Below, piece by piece: positions 14,023 to 21,561 of a stretch of 28,140 bases of DNA. The stretch is from Actinomycetes bacterium. Its GTDB lineage: Bacteria > Actinomycetota > Actinomycetes > Propionibacteriales > Nocardioidaceae. The stretch covers positions 1 through 28,140 of the forward strand of contig JAEWXC010000011.1 in NCBI GenBank assembly GCA_023396115.1, in the 5' to 3' direction. The number at the start of each line of letters is the position of its first letter. Position 1 is the first letter of the stretch. The translations under genes were made by a program, and so were the position numbers. The notes under the pieces were generated by a model. It was not told the DNA's origin. It saw only the letters and a program-made list of their open reading frames with translations, and made no database searches.

Positions 14023-15354
14023 GTGACTGCGCATGCCTCACCGGCGTCCGACCCTGTCCGCTCGGCCGAGTTGTTCGCCCGGGCCACGGAGGTGACCCCC
14101 GGCGGGGTGAACTCCCCGGTCCGTGCCTTCAACGCCGTCGGCGGCACCCCGCGGTTCATCCGCTCAGCCTCGGGTGCCTGGCTGACCGACGTGGACGGCA
14201 ACTCCTACGTGGACCTGATCTGCTCGTGGGGGCCGATGCTGCTCGGCCACGCCCACCCCGAGGTGCTGGCGGCGGTGCAGTCGGCCGTCGCCCGCGGCAC
14301 CTCGTTCGGCACCCCGACCGAGCCCGAGGTCGAGCTGGCAGGCGAGATCGTCGACCGCACCCCGGTCGAGAAGGTCCGGTTCGTCTCCTCGGGCACCGAG
14401 GCGACCATGTCCGCGATCCGCCTGGCCCGCGGCTTCACCGGCCGCGACCTGGTGGTGAAGTTCGCCGGCTGCTACCACGGCCACGTCGACGCCCTGCTGG
14501 CCCAGGCCGGCTCCGGGCTGGCCACCTTCGCCGTCCCCGGCACCCCCGGGGTGCCGCAGTCAGCCACCGACCTCACCCTGGTGCTGCCCTACAACGACCG
14601 GGCCGCGGTCACCGCCGTCTTCGCCGAGCACGGCCCCCGGATCGCCGCGGTGATCACCGAGGCCACCCCCGGCAACATGGGCGTCGTTCCCCCCGAGCCC
14701 GGCTTCAACGGCTTCCTGGCCGCCACCTGCCGCGAGCACGGTGCGCTGTTCGTCTCCGACGAGGTGATGACCGGCTTCCGGGCCACCCGCTCCGGCGGCT
14801 GGGGCCTGGACGGCGCCCTCGAGGGCTGGACCCCGGACCTGATGACCTTCGGCAAGGTGATGGGCGGCGGGTTCCCGGCCGCGGCCTTCGGCGGCCGGGC
14901 CGACGTGATGGCCCACCTGGCCCCGCAGGGCCCCGTCTACCAGGCCGGCACGCTGTCGGGGAACCCGATCGCCACCACCGCCGGGCTGGCCACGCTGCGG
15001 CTGGCCACCGAGGAGGTCTACACCCAGCTGGACGCGACCTCCCGGGTGATCCGCGAGGCCACCGCGCAGGCGCTGCTCGCCGCCGGGGTGCCGCACACCG
15101 TGCAGAGCGCCGGGACCATGTTCTCGGTGTTCTTCCGCGACGGCGAGGTGCGCAACTTCGCCGAGGCCGAGGCCCAGCACACCGCCGCGTACGCCGCGTT
15201 CTTCCACGCGATGCTCGATGCCGGGGTGCACCTGCCGCCGTCGGCCTTCGAGTGCTGGTTCGTCTCCGCCGCCCACGACGAGCGGGCCGTGGAGCACGTG
15301 CTCGCCGCCCTGCCCGGCGCCGCCCGCGCCGCTGCCGAGGTGAGCAACGCATGA
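14023..15354 (+). CDS. hemL: Glutamate-1-semialdehyde 2,1-aminomutase
   Basis: A 443-residue PLP enzyme that isomerises glutamate-1-semialdehyde to 5-aminolevulinate, linking HemA to HemB. GGVNSPVRAF, the SSGTEATMSAIRLARG cofactor loop, CYHGHVDALL, VSDEVMTGFR and the PLP lysine K278 in TFGKVMGGGFPAAAFGG are all present. Two starts are possible. GTG 14023 has a -10-like box seven bases upstream and is preferred. ATG 14014 adds three residues and has GGAG eleven bases upstream. Its stop overlaps the next gene's ATG. It is separated from the rex-hem operon by the transglycosylase gene, so it is probably not under the same Rex-controlled promoter. Confidence 0.95.
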   Translation: MTAHASPASDPVRSAELFARATEVTPGGVNSPVRAFNAVGGTPRFIRSASGAWLTDVDGNSYVDLICSWGPMLLGHAHPEVLAAVQSAVARGTSFGTPTEPEVELAGEIVDRTPVEKVRFVSSGTEATMSAIRLARGFTGRDLVVKFAGCYHGHVDALLAQAGSGLATFAVPGTPGVPQSATDLTLVLPYNDRAAVTAVFAEHGPRIAAVITEATPGNMGVVPPEPGFNGFLAATCREHGALFVSDEVMTGFRATRSGGWGLDGALEGWTPDLMTFGKVMGGGFPAAAFGGRADVMAHLAPQGPVYQAGTLSGNPIATTAGLATLRLATEEVYTQLDATSRVIREATAQALLAAGVPHTVQSAGTMFSVFFRDGEVRNFAEAEAQHTAAYAAFFHAMLDAGVHLPPSAFECWFVSAAHDERAVEHVLAALPGAARAAAEVSNA

Positions 15355-16028
15355 GCACCACCACGACCGTCCACCTGGTCCGCCACGGCGAGGTGCACAA
15401 CCCGGCCGGAATCCTCTACGGACGCCGCGACGGCTTCCACCTCTCCGAGCGCGGCCGGGCGATGGCCGACCGCGTCGGCGAGGCCCTCGCCGAGCGCGAC
15501 ATCACCCACCTGGTCTCCTCGCCGCTCGAACGCGCCCAGGAGACCGCGGCGCCGCTCGCGTCCGCGCTGGGCCTGGTGCCCGAGCTGGACCCGCGGGTGC
15601 TGGAGTCGACCAACAAGTTCGAGGGCATCAACTTCGGTGGCGGCGCGAAGACGTTCCTGGCCAACCCCGGCCTGGTGCGGCACCTGTACAACCCGCTGAA
15701 GCCGTCGTGGGGCGAGCCCTACACCGAGATCGTGGCCCGGATGACGTCGGCCGTGCACGACGCCCGGGAGGCTGCCCGCGGTCACGAGGCCGTGATCGTC
15801 TCGCACCAGCTGCCGATCTGGACCACCCGCCTGCACGTGGAGAAGCGGTCCTTCCTGCACCACCCCAAGCACCGCCAGTGCACCCTGTGCTCGGTCACCT
15901 CGCTGCACTTCGACGGCGACCGGTTCAGCCACCTGTCCTACACCGAGCCGGCCGGGGACCTGATCCCGGTGGCCGACCGGGACGCCCCGTTCTCGGCCGG
16001 TGGCGCCGACCCCGAGGACCGTCCGTGA
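15351..16028 (+). CDS. Histidine phosphatase (phosphoglycerate mutase-like) family protein
   Basis: A 225-residue branch-1 histidine phosphatase. The phosphohistidine motif VHLVRHGEVHNP (R11, H12, G13), the SSPLERAQETA block with R61, and the second histidine H152 in VIVSHQLPIW are present. The fold is complete, but the family is functionally broad and the substrate is not evident. True glycolytic mutase activity is not supported. It overlaps hemL by four bases (ATGA) and the following tlpA-like gene by four (GTGA), so it is part of the same operon. The order hemL - this gene - thioredoxin - ccdA also occurs in mycobacteria (Rv0524-Rv0527). Confidence 0.88.
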   Translation: MSTTTTVHLVRHGEVHNPAGILYGRRDGFHLSERGRAMADRVGEALAERDITHLVSSPLERAQETAAPLASALGLVPELDPRVLESTNKFEGINFGGGAKTFLANPGLVRHLYNPLKPSWGEPYTEIVARMTSAVHDAREAARGHEAVIVSHQLPIWTTRLHVEKRSFLHHPKHRQCTLCSVTSLHFDGDRFSHLSYTEPAGDLIPVADRDAPFSAGGADPEDRP

Positions 16029-16603
16029 CCCTGCTCCGCACCCTCGTCGCCGCCCTGGCCGCGACGCTGCTGCTCTCGGGCTGCAGCCAGTTCGAGGGCA
16101 CCGGCGACAAGGCCTACATCTCCGGCGACGGCCAGCTGATCCGGGTCGAGCCGGCCGACCGCGACGAACCGGTCGACCTGACCGGGGAGGGGCTGACCGG
16201 CGAGCAGCTCTCCCTGCCCGACCTGCGCGGCAAGGTCGTGGTGGTCAACGTCTGGGGTTCCTGGTGCCCGCCGTGCCGGGCCGAGATGCCCGACCTGGTC
16301 GAGGCGCACGACAAGATCGTCGACAAGCTGGGGGACCAGGTCGCCTTCGTCGGGGTCAACCAGCGCGACCCCTCGGTCGAGCAGGCACGGGCGTTCAACC
16401 GCACCTTCGACGTGCCGTGGGACTCCTTCTACTCGCCCGACGGCAAGGCGCTGCTCGAGTTCCGCGGGCGGCTCTCCCCGTACACGATCCCGGCCACCCT
16501 GGTGCTCGACACCTCCGGCCGGGTTGCGGCGACCATCGTGGGCCGGGTGACCAGCGCGAGCATGCTCGTCGGCCTGGTCGAGGACACCGCGAAGGAGTCC
16601 TGA
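16025..16603 (+). CDS. TlpA/ResA-like thiol-disulfide oxidoreductase lipoprotein
   Basis: A 192-residue exported thioredoxin-fold protein. The first 20 residues form a lipoprotein signal ending in the lipobox LLSGC (lipidated C20). The thioredoxin domain carries WGSWCPPC (C81, C84), the extended active site of ResA/TlpA proteins, and the cis-proline region YTIPATLVLD. It would keep the CxxCH cysteines of apocytochrome c reduced outside the membrane, using electrons passed by CcdA from the next gene. GTG 16025 overlaps the upstream stop. Function in cytochrome c maturation is inferred from domain and neighbours. Confidence 0.92.
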   Translation: MTLLRTLVAALAATLLLSGCSQFEGTGDKAYISGDGQLIRVEPADRDEPVDLTGEGLTGEQLSLPDLRGKVVVVNVWGSWCPPCRAEMPDLVEAHDKIVDKLGDQVAFVGVNQRDPSVEQARAFNRTFDVPWDSFYSPDGKALLEFRGRLSPYTIPATLVLDTSGRVAATIVGRVTSASMLVGLVEDTAKES

Positions 16604-16607
16604 GCAA

Positions 16608-17375
16608 ATGGTCGAGTGGTTCCAGGAGACGGCCGGGTCCGGCTCGCTCCTGCTGGCGGTCCCGGTCGCCGTCGTGGCCGGACTGGTCTCGTTCTTCTCC
16701 CCGTGCGTGCTGCCGCTGCTGCCCGGCTACCTCTCCTACGCCACCGGGCTCTCGGGCGCCGACCTGGCCTCCGGGGAGGCCGACCGCCGCCGCGGCCGGA
16801 TGTTCCTGGGCTCGGTGCTGTTCGTCTCCGGGTTCGCCGCGGTCTTCGTGCTGATGGGCACCGCGACCGGCGCCCTGGGGCGCTTCCTGATCGACCAGCA
16901 GCGCGCGATCAGCATCGTGCTCGGCGCCCTGGTGATCGTGCTGGGCCTCTTCTTCGCCGGCGTCCTCAAGCTCAGCTGGCTGTCCCGCGACTACCGGGTG
17001 CACGCCGTGCCGGCCGTCGGGCTCGGCGCCGCGCCCCTGCTCGGGGTGCTGTTCGGGATCGGGTGGATGCCGTGCACCGGCCCCACCCTCAGCGTGATCG
17101 CGACCCTGACCCTGCAGGAGGCCACCGCCGCCCGCGGCGCGCTGCTGTCCGGCTTCTACGCCCTGGGCCTGGGTGTCCCGTTCATCCTCGCCGGGCTCTT
17201 CTACCGCCGCGCGCTCGGTGCGCTGCAGGTCGTCCGTCGTCACCAGGTCTGGGTCAGCCGGATCGGGGGCGGCATGCTCGTGCTCGTCGGCCTGCTGCTG
17301 GTCACCGGCCTGTGGAACGAGCTCATCACCTGGCTGCAGGTGCACCTGATCCTCGGAAGGGAACTCGCGCTGTGA
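16608..17375 (+). CDS. ccdA: Cytochrome c biogenesis protein CcdA (DsbD transmembrane family)
   Basis: A 255-residue polytopic membrane protein with about six transmembrane segments. The two redox cysteines are C33 in FFSPCVLPLLPGY and C156 in GWMPCTGPT, one in each half of the inverted repeat, as expected for CcdA. It passes electrons from cytoplasmic thioredoxin across the membrane to the TlpA/ResA-like protein. GAAGGAG at 16591-16597 lies ten bases before the ATG. It starts four bases after the previous stop, and its stop overlaps the GTG of resB. Confidence 0.95.
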   Translation: MVEWFQETAGSGSLLLAVPVAVVAGLVSFFSPCVLPLLPGYLSYATGLSGADLASGEADRRRGRMFLGSVLFVSGFAAVFVLMGTATGALGRFLIDQQRAISIVLGALVIVLGLFFAGVLKLSWLSRDYRVHAVPAVGLGAAPLLGVLFGIGWMPCTGPTLSVIATLTLQEATAARGALLSGFYALGLGVPFILAGLFYRRALGALQVVRRHQVWVSRIGGGMLVLVGLLLVTGLWNELITWLQVHLILGRELAL

Positions 17376-18967
17376 GCCGCACCCCCACTCCCGCCCCCGC
17401 CTCCCGGGACACCGCGCCCGGTGAGCTCGGGGTGCGCGAGCTGCTGCGCTGGACCTGGCGGCAGTGGACCTCGATGCGCACCGCGCTGATCCTGCTGCTG
17501 ATCCTGGCGCTGGCCGCGATCCCCGGCTCGATCGTGCCGCAGCGCGACGTCGACTCGCTCAAGACCTCGCAGTGGCAGCAGGCCCACCCCAAGCTGACCC
17601 CGGTCTACGAGAAGCTGGGCCTGTTCAGCGTCTACGACTCGGTGTGGTTCACCTCGATCTTCATCGCTCTGGTGATCTCGCTGATCGGGTGCATCGTGCC
17701 GCGGCTGGTGGTCTACGCCCGCGCCCTGCGCACCCCGCCGCCGGCCGCCCCGCAGCACCTGACCCGGCTGCCCGACCACACCTCCTGGCACACCGACGCC
17801 AGCGCCGAGGAGGTGCTGGAGCAGGCCCGCCGGGTGCTGCGCAAGCGCCGCTTCCGGGTGCGTGCCGACGCCGACGGGGCGTGGGTCGCGGCCGAGCGCG
17901 GCTACCTGCGCGAGGCCGGCAACCTGCTCTTCCACCTGGCCGTCGTGGTGGTGCTGGCCGGGTTCGCCGCCGGCGGCCTGCTCGGCTACCAGGGCGGCGT
18001 GATCCTCACCGTCGGCAACGGGTTCAGCAACAACCTCACCCAGTACGACGACTTCGTGCCCGGGTCGCTCTTCCGGCAGCAGCAGCTCGACGACTTCAGC
18101 TTCGACATCGACGACTTCGACATCACCTGGCTGCACGACGGTCCCGCCGCCGGCCAGGCCCGCAAGTTCGTCTCGCACCTGACCTACCGGGAGGGCCCCG
18201 ACGGGGAGGAGAAATCCTACCCGCTGCGGGTCAACCACCCGTTGACCATCGGCAGCACCGGGGTCTTCCTGATCGGGCACGGCTACGCCCCGGTCATCAC
18301 CGTCCGCGACGGCAACGGCGACATCGCCTACTCCGGGCCGACCCCGTTCCTGCCGACCGACAACTCGTTCCGCTCGTTCGGCGTGATCAAGGCCGCCGAC
18401 GCCCGGCCCACCCAGATCGGCCTGGACGGCGAGTTCTACCCGACCGTCGGTTTCACCGAGGACCGGTTCCCCTACTCGGCGTTCGGCGACGACCTGGACC
18501 CGTTCATCTCGATGACCGTGTGGACCGGCGACCTGGGCATGGACGACGGCGACCCGCAGTCGATCTACGTCCTGGAACGCTCCGAGCTGGAGCCGCTGAC
18601 CACCGAGAAGGGCACCCAGGCCCGGGTCGACCTGCGTCCCGGTGAGACTCAGGAGCTGCCGAACGGGGCCGGCTCGGTGACCTTCGAGGAGGTCGCGGTC
18701 TGGAACAAGCTCCAGATCTCGCAGACCCCGGGCATGAAGACCACCCTGGCCGGGGTCGTGGCCGCCCTGATCGGGCTGCTCGGCTCGCTCTTCGTCCGGC
18801 CGCGCCGGGTCTGGGTGCGGGTGCGCCCGGACGGCGACCGGCTGCTGGTTGAGCTGGCCGCGCTGGACCGCTCCAGCGGTGGCGAGGTCGCCACCGAACT
18901 CGAACAGATCCATGAAGCCCTGGTGGGCACCAGCGCGGGCGACCGCGGCAGTGAGGAGAAGGCGTGA
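17372..18967 (+). CDS. resB: ResB-like cytochrome c biogenesis protein (System II)
   Basis: A 531-residue protein of the ResB/Ccs1 family. Transmembrane segments lie in the N-terminal third (ALILLLILALAAIPGSIVP and FIALVISLIGCIVPRLVVY), one near residue 190, and one near the C terminus after a large extracytoplasmic domain. With CcsA it forms the System II synthetase that exports heme and attaches it to apocytochrome c. GTG 17372 overlaps the ccdA stop, and its stop overlaps the ccsA start. The length is usual for actinobacterial members. Confidence 0.94.
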   Translation: MSRTPTPAPASRDTAPGELGVRELLRWTWRQWTSMRTALILLLILALAAIPGSIVPQRDVDSLKTSQWQQAHPKLTPVYEKLGLFSVYDSVWFTSIFIALVISLIGCIVPRLVVYARALRTPPPAAPQHLTRLPDHTSWHTDASAEEVLEQARRVLRKRRFRVRADADGAWVAAERGYLREAGNLLFHLAVVVVLAGFAAGGLLGYQGGVILTVGNGFSNNLTQYDDFVPGSLFRQQQLDDFSFDIDDFDITWLHDGPAAGQARKFVSHLTYREGPDGEEKSYPLRVNHPLTIGSTGVFLIGHGYAPVITVRDGNGDIAYSGPTPFLPTDNSFRSFGVIKAADARPTQIGLDGEFYPTVGFTEDRFPYSAFGDDLDPFISMTVWTGDLGMDDGDPQSIYVLERSELEPLTTEKGTQARVDLRPGETQELPNGAGSVTFEEVAVWNKLQISQTPGMKTTLAGVVAALIGLLGSLFVRPRRVWVRVRPDGDRLLVELAALDRSSGGEVATELEQIHEALVGTSAGDRGSEEKA

Positions 18968-19905
18968 CTGACGCAGCGTGGGAGACCCTGAGCAACCAGG
19001 CGGTCGCCGCAGCCGGGGTGGTGTACTTCCTGGCCCTGCTGGCGCACCTGGTCGAGTGGGCCGGGCTGCGGGGGGTGTCGGCCGAGGAGGAGGTCAGCAC
19101 CGGCCGTACCGCCATGTTCGGACGCCTGGGGGTGCTGCTCACCGTGGTCGCCGCGGTGGCGCACACCGTGGCGCTGGTGGGCCGCGGCATGGCCGCAGAC
19201 CCGAACCGGGTGCCTTGGGGCAACATGTACGAGTTCGCGCTCTCGGGGACCTTCTTCCTGGTCCTCATCTACCTGCTGCTGTTCCGCCGGTTCCGGCTGC
19301 AGTGGATGGGTCCGGTGGTCACCGGCCTGTCGGTGGCGATCATCATGACCGCGGTGATCTGGCTCTACAAGCCGGTCGCGCCGCTCACCGAGGCGCTGGA
19401 GTCGCCGTGGCTGGTGATCCACGTGGTCTCGGCCGTCATCGCCACCGGCGCGTTCACCCTGGGCGGCATCGCTTCCCTGCTGTACCTGCTCAAGGAGCGC
19501 TCCACCTCCACCACCGGCTACCTGGCCCGGGTGCCTGACCTCAAGGTGTTGGACCGGATCTCCTACCGGATCCACGCCTTCGCGTTCCCGGTGTGGACCT
19601 TCGCGGTGCTGATCACCGGCCCGATCTGGGCGCACGAGGCCTGGAGCCGGTACTGGAACTGGGACCCCAAGGAGGTGTGGGCCTTCATCACCTGGGTGGT
19701 CTACGCCGCCTACCTGCACGCCCGCACCACCGCCGGGTGGAAGGGCCGCAACTCCTGCTACATCGCCCTGGTCGGGGTGGTCACCCTGTGGTTCAGCTTC
19801 ATCGGGGTCAACTACTTCTCCTCGACCTCGCAGCACTCCTACGCCGAGGGTGCCGCGCTGCACCAGGTGGTGGAGCGGGCCGTGCCGGAGCCGGTGCGCC
19901 TCTGA
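18964..19905 (+). CDS. ccsA: Cytochrome c biogenesis protein CcsA (heme-handling WWD protein)
   Basis: A 313-residue polytopic protein with about eight transmembrane segments. The tryptophan-rich WWD motif is RYWNWDPKEVWAFITW, and likely heme-ligand histidines flank it (VIHVVSAV, YRIHAFAFPVW, TSQHSYAEG). It pairs with ResB for heme export and ligation to cytochrome c; it is also named CcsB or ResC in some annotations. GTG 18964 has GAGGAG just upstream and overlaps the resB stop. It is the last gene of the hemL-ccs operon, followed by a strong hairpin. Confidence 0.95.
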   Translation: MTDAAWETLSNQAVAAAGVVYFLALLAHLVEWAGLRGVSAEEEVSTGRTAMFGRLGVLLTVVAAVAHTVALVGRGMAADPNRVPWGNMYEFALSGTFFLVLIYLLLFRRFRLQWMGPVVTGLSVAIIMTAVIWLYKPVAPLTEALESPWLVIHVVSAVIATGAFTLGGIASLLYLLKERSTSTTGYLARVPDLKVLDRISYRIHAFAFPVWTFAVLITGPIWAHEAWSRYWNWDPKEVWAFITWVVYAAYLHARTTAGWKGRNSCYIALVGVVTLWFSFIGVNYFSSTSQHSYAEGAALHQVVERAVPEPVRL

Positions 19906-19927
19906 GGCTCCCCGCCTGACGTTCCTG

Positions 19928-19966
19928 GACCGGCAGTTTCCCCGACGGGTGGGGGAGCTGCCGGTC
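19928..19966 (+). terminator. Hairpin terminator after ccsA
   Basis: GACCGGCAG (19928-19936) pairs with CTGCCGGTC (19958-19966), and the stem continues inward through TTTCCCC/GGGGGAG with two G-U pairs, giving about 16 bp with a 7-base loop. A moderately T-rich GTCATTTCGTCC follows. It lies 22 bases after the ccsA stop. Confidence 0.8.
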
Positions 19967-20011
19967 GTCATTTCGTCCTGCCCCACGACGGGCGGGACGG
20001 CGGACCACTCC

Positions 20012-20027
20012 GCCGGCAGTGGCCGGC
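20012..20027 (-). terminator. Short hairpin after the small membrane protein gene
   Basis: GCCGGC-AGTG-GCCGGC forms a 6-bp stem immediately downstream of the minus-strand stop at 20028. It is short, so termination is only possible. Confidence 0.3.
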
Positions 20028-20258
20028 TCAGGGCTGGTCGGTGTCCTCGGCCTGCTCGTCGGAGGCGCTCGGGCCCGGCTCGGGGCGGTGCTTGCGCTGG
20101 CGGCGACGCTCGAAGTCCAGGTCGGCCAGGAAGTTCGGGTCGTCGTCGGGGGCGACCACGCGCCCCTGCGCCTGCGAGGCGGCACGCCGGTCCAGCGCCC
20201 GGACCGTCAGGTAGACGGCCAGCGCGACGAGGACGAGCACGATCACGAACTTGAGCAC
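20028..20258 (-). CDS. Small single-pass membrane protein, function unknown
   Basis: A 76-residue protein. Residues 3-18 (KFVIVLVLVALAVYLT) are one transmembrane segment at the N terminus. A basic stretch follows, then APDDDPNFLADLDFERRRQRKHR and an acidic tail, probably cytoplasmic. The PDDDPxFL pattern recurs in actinobacterial small membrane proteins, from memory; no function is known to me. GTG 20258 is chosen because TAGGCT lies six bases upstream, as in a leaderless gene; the GGAG two bases before the GTG is too close to be a normal ribosome site. It is convergent with ccsA and divergent from the DUF4229 gene. Confidence 0.75.
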   Translation of the reverse strand: MLKFVIVLVLVALAVYLTVRALDRRAASQAQGRVVAPDDDPNFLADLDFERRRQRKHRPEPGPSASDEQAEDTDQP

Positions 20259-20264
20259 GGCTCC

Positions 20265-20270
20265 AGCCTA
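20265..20270 (-). promoter_or_regulatory. -10-like TAGGCT of a leaderless promoter (small membrane protein)
   Basis: TAGGCT on the minus strand ends six bases before GTG 20258. With 20360-20369 it forms a perfect 10-bp inverted repeat (CTCCAGCCTA/TAGGCTGGAG), so the two divergent genes have mirror-image start regions. Confidence 0.5.
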
Positions 20271-20359
20271 GGCCGACCGGCCAAGGTGCGCGTGTGCGGG
20301 CAGCCACACCGGGACCCCGCCGCAGCGGTGCGGCCGCCGGGACGCAGCCGGGGCCCCTC

Positions 20360-20365
20360 TAGGCT
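20360..20365 (+). promoter_or_regulatory. -10-like TAGGCT of a leaderless promoter (DUF4229 gene)
   Basis: TAGGCT is followed by six bases and GTG 20372. The GGAGGG lying between could serve as a ribosome site only if transcription started further upstream. Confidence 0.5.
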
Positions 20366-20371
20366 GGAGGG

Positions 20372-20635
20372 GTGAAGGAGTTCGCTGTCTACACCGTCAT
20401 GCGCCTGGCGCTCTTCCTCGGCTCGTTCGGCGTGGTCGCCGGGGTCTGGGCCCTGGTCACGGGCGGTCGTGTCCCGGCCGTGCCGGCCCTGGTGCTGGCG
20501 CTGGTCATCTCGGGCATCACCTCCTACTACCTGCTGCGCCGCCAGCGGGAGGCGTTCGCCGCGAAGGTCGAGGCCAAGGCCTCCCGGGGCGTGCAGAAGT
20601 TCGAGAACCGCCGGGCCGGCGAGGACGTCGACTGA
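20372..20635 (+). CDS. DUF4229 small membrane protein
   Basis: An 87-residue protein with two transmembrane segments at about 9-29 and 35-54 (LALFLGSFGVVAGVWALV and VPALVLALVISGITSYYLL). These are joined by a short loop and followed by a basic cytoplasmic tail RRQREAFAAKVEAKASRG. The pattern fits the DUF4229 family of actinobacteria; no function is known. It starts at GTG 20372 and ends seven bases from the convergent menA stop. Placement beside menA suggests, but does not show, a role near the respiratory chain. Confidence 0.85.
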   Translation: MKEFAVYTVMRLALFLGSFGVVAGVWALVTGGRVPAVPALVLALVISGITSYYLLRRQREAFAAKVEAKASRGVQKFENRRAGEDVD

Positions 20636-20642
20636 CGCAGGA

Positions 20643-21518
20643 TCAGCGGGTCAGCACCAGCGCGACCGTGACGGCCGCCGCCCACAGCAGCTGACCGATC
20701 CCGGTCTGCTGGATCACCGGCACCAGGGCCGGACCGCGGGCACCGCCGGTGACGATCCGGGTCGGTGCCACCATCACCACGGCGAAGACCAGCCCGACCA
20801 GCACCCACCAGTCGGTGGCCGCCGCGACGGCGACCACGGCGGCAGCCGCCGCGAGCACCAGCAGCACGTACAGCGCGCGGGTGCGGGCGTCGCCCAGCAG
20901 CACCGCCAGGGTCCGCTTGCCCGAGACTGTGTCGGTGGGGATGTCACGCAGGTTGTTGACCACCAGGATCGCGCAGGCCAACGCCCCGGTCCCGACCCCG
21001 GCGTACAGTGCCGGCCACTCGAAGGACCCAGTCTGCACGTAGGTGGTGCCGACGACGGCGACCAGGCCGAAGAAGACGAAGACCATCACCTCGCCCAGGC
21101 CCAGGTAGCCGTACGGCTTCGACCCGCCGGTGTAGAACCAGCCCGCCAGGATGCAGGCGACGCCCACCGCGACCAGCCACCACGACGTGGTCACCGCCAG
21201 CACCAGTCCGGCGAGCGCCGCCACCCCGAACGAGACGAACGCGGCCCGCTTGACCGCCGCCGCACTTGCCGCGCCCGACCCGACCAGCCGCATCGGTCCG
21301 ACCCGGTCGTCGTCGGTGCCGCGGATCCCGTCGGAGTAGTCGTTGGCGTAGTTGACCGCGATCTGCAGGGCCAGGCTGACCAGCAGCGCCAGCAGCGCCT
21401 TCCACCACACGAAGCCCCCCGCCCAGACCGCGACCCCGGTGCCGGCGAGCACCGGCGAGACGGCGGCGGGCAGCGTGCGGGGGCGGGAACCGGCGATCCA
21501 GTCAGCGGTGGAGGTCAC
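20643..21518 (-). CDS. menA: 1,4-dihydroxy-2-naphthoate polyprenyltransferase
   Basis: A 291-residue UbiA-family membrane enzyme that attaches the polyprenyl chain to 1,4-dihydroxy-2-naphthoate, the membrane-bound step of menaquinone synthesis. The first Asp-rich motif is NYANDYSDGIRGTDDDR from residue 56, and the second is NNLRDIPTDTVSGKRT. About eight transmembrane helices are visible. GTG 21518 is chosen (TSTADWIAGSRPRTLPA follows, typical of MenA N termini). CACAAT lies six bases upstream, so it may be leaderless; an ATG at 21548 would add ten unlikely residues. MenE, menC and menD lie on the other side of two MFS genes. Confidence 0.95.
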   Translation of the reverse strand: MTSTADWIAGSRPRTLPAAVSPVLAGTGVAVWAGGFVWWKALLALLVSLALQIAVNYANDYSDGIRGTDDDRVGPMRLVGSGAASAAAVKRAAFVSFGVAALAGLVLAVTTSWWLVAVGVACILAGWFYTGGSKPYGYLGLGEVMVFVFFGLVAVVGTTYVQTGSFEWPALYAGVGTGALACAILVVNNLRDIPTDTVSGKRTLAVLLGDARTRALYVLLVLAAAAAVVAVAAATDWWVLVGLVFAVVMVAPTRIVTGGARGPALVPVIQQTGIGQLLWAAAVTVALVLTR

Positions 21519-21561
21519 CGGCCGATTGTGCCAGCCGCGCCCCGCCACCCGAGGTGTCAGG

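Noticed and set aside
12945..16028. A 1027-codon plus-strand open frame spanning the transglycosylase and hemL regions
   Set aside because: Only its last 225 codons, the histidine phosphatase, look like protein. The rest is Gly/Arg/His-rich shadow of genes in other frames, as expected in high-GC DNA.
19593..20254. Plus-strand frames across the ccsA end and the small membrane protein gene
   Set aside because: They run through the terminator hairpin and have no hydrophobic or domain pattern.
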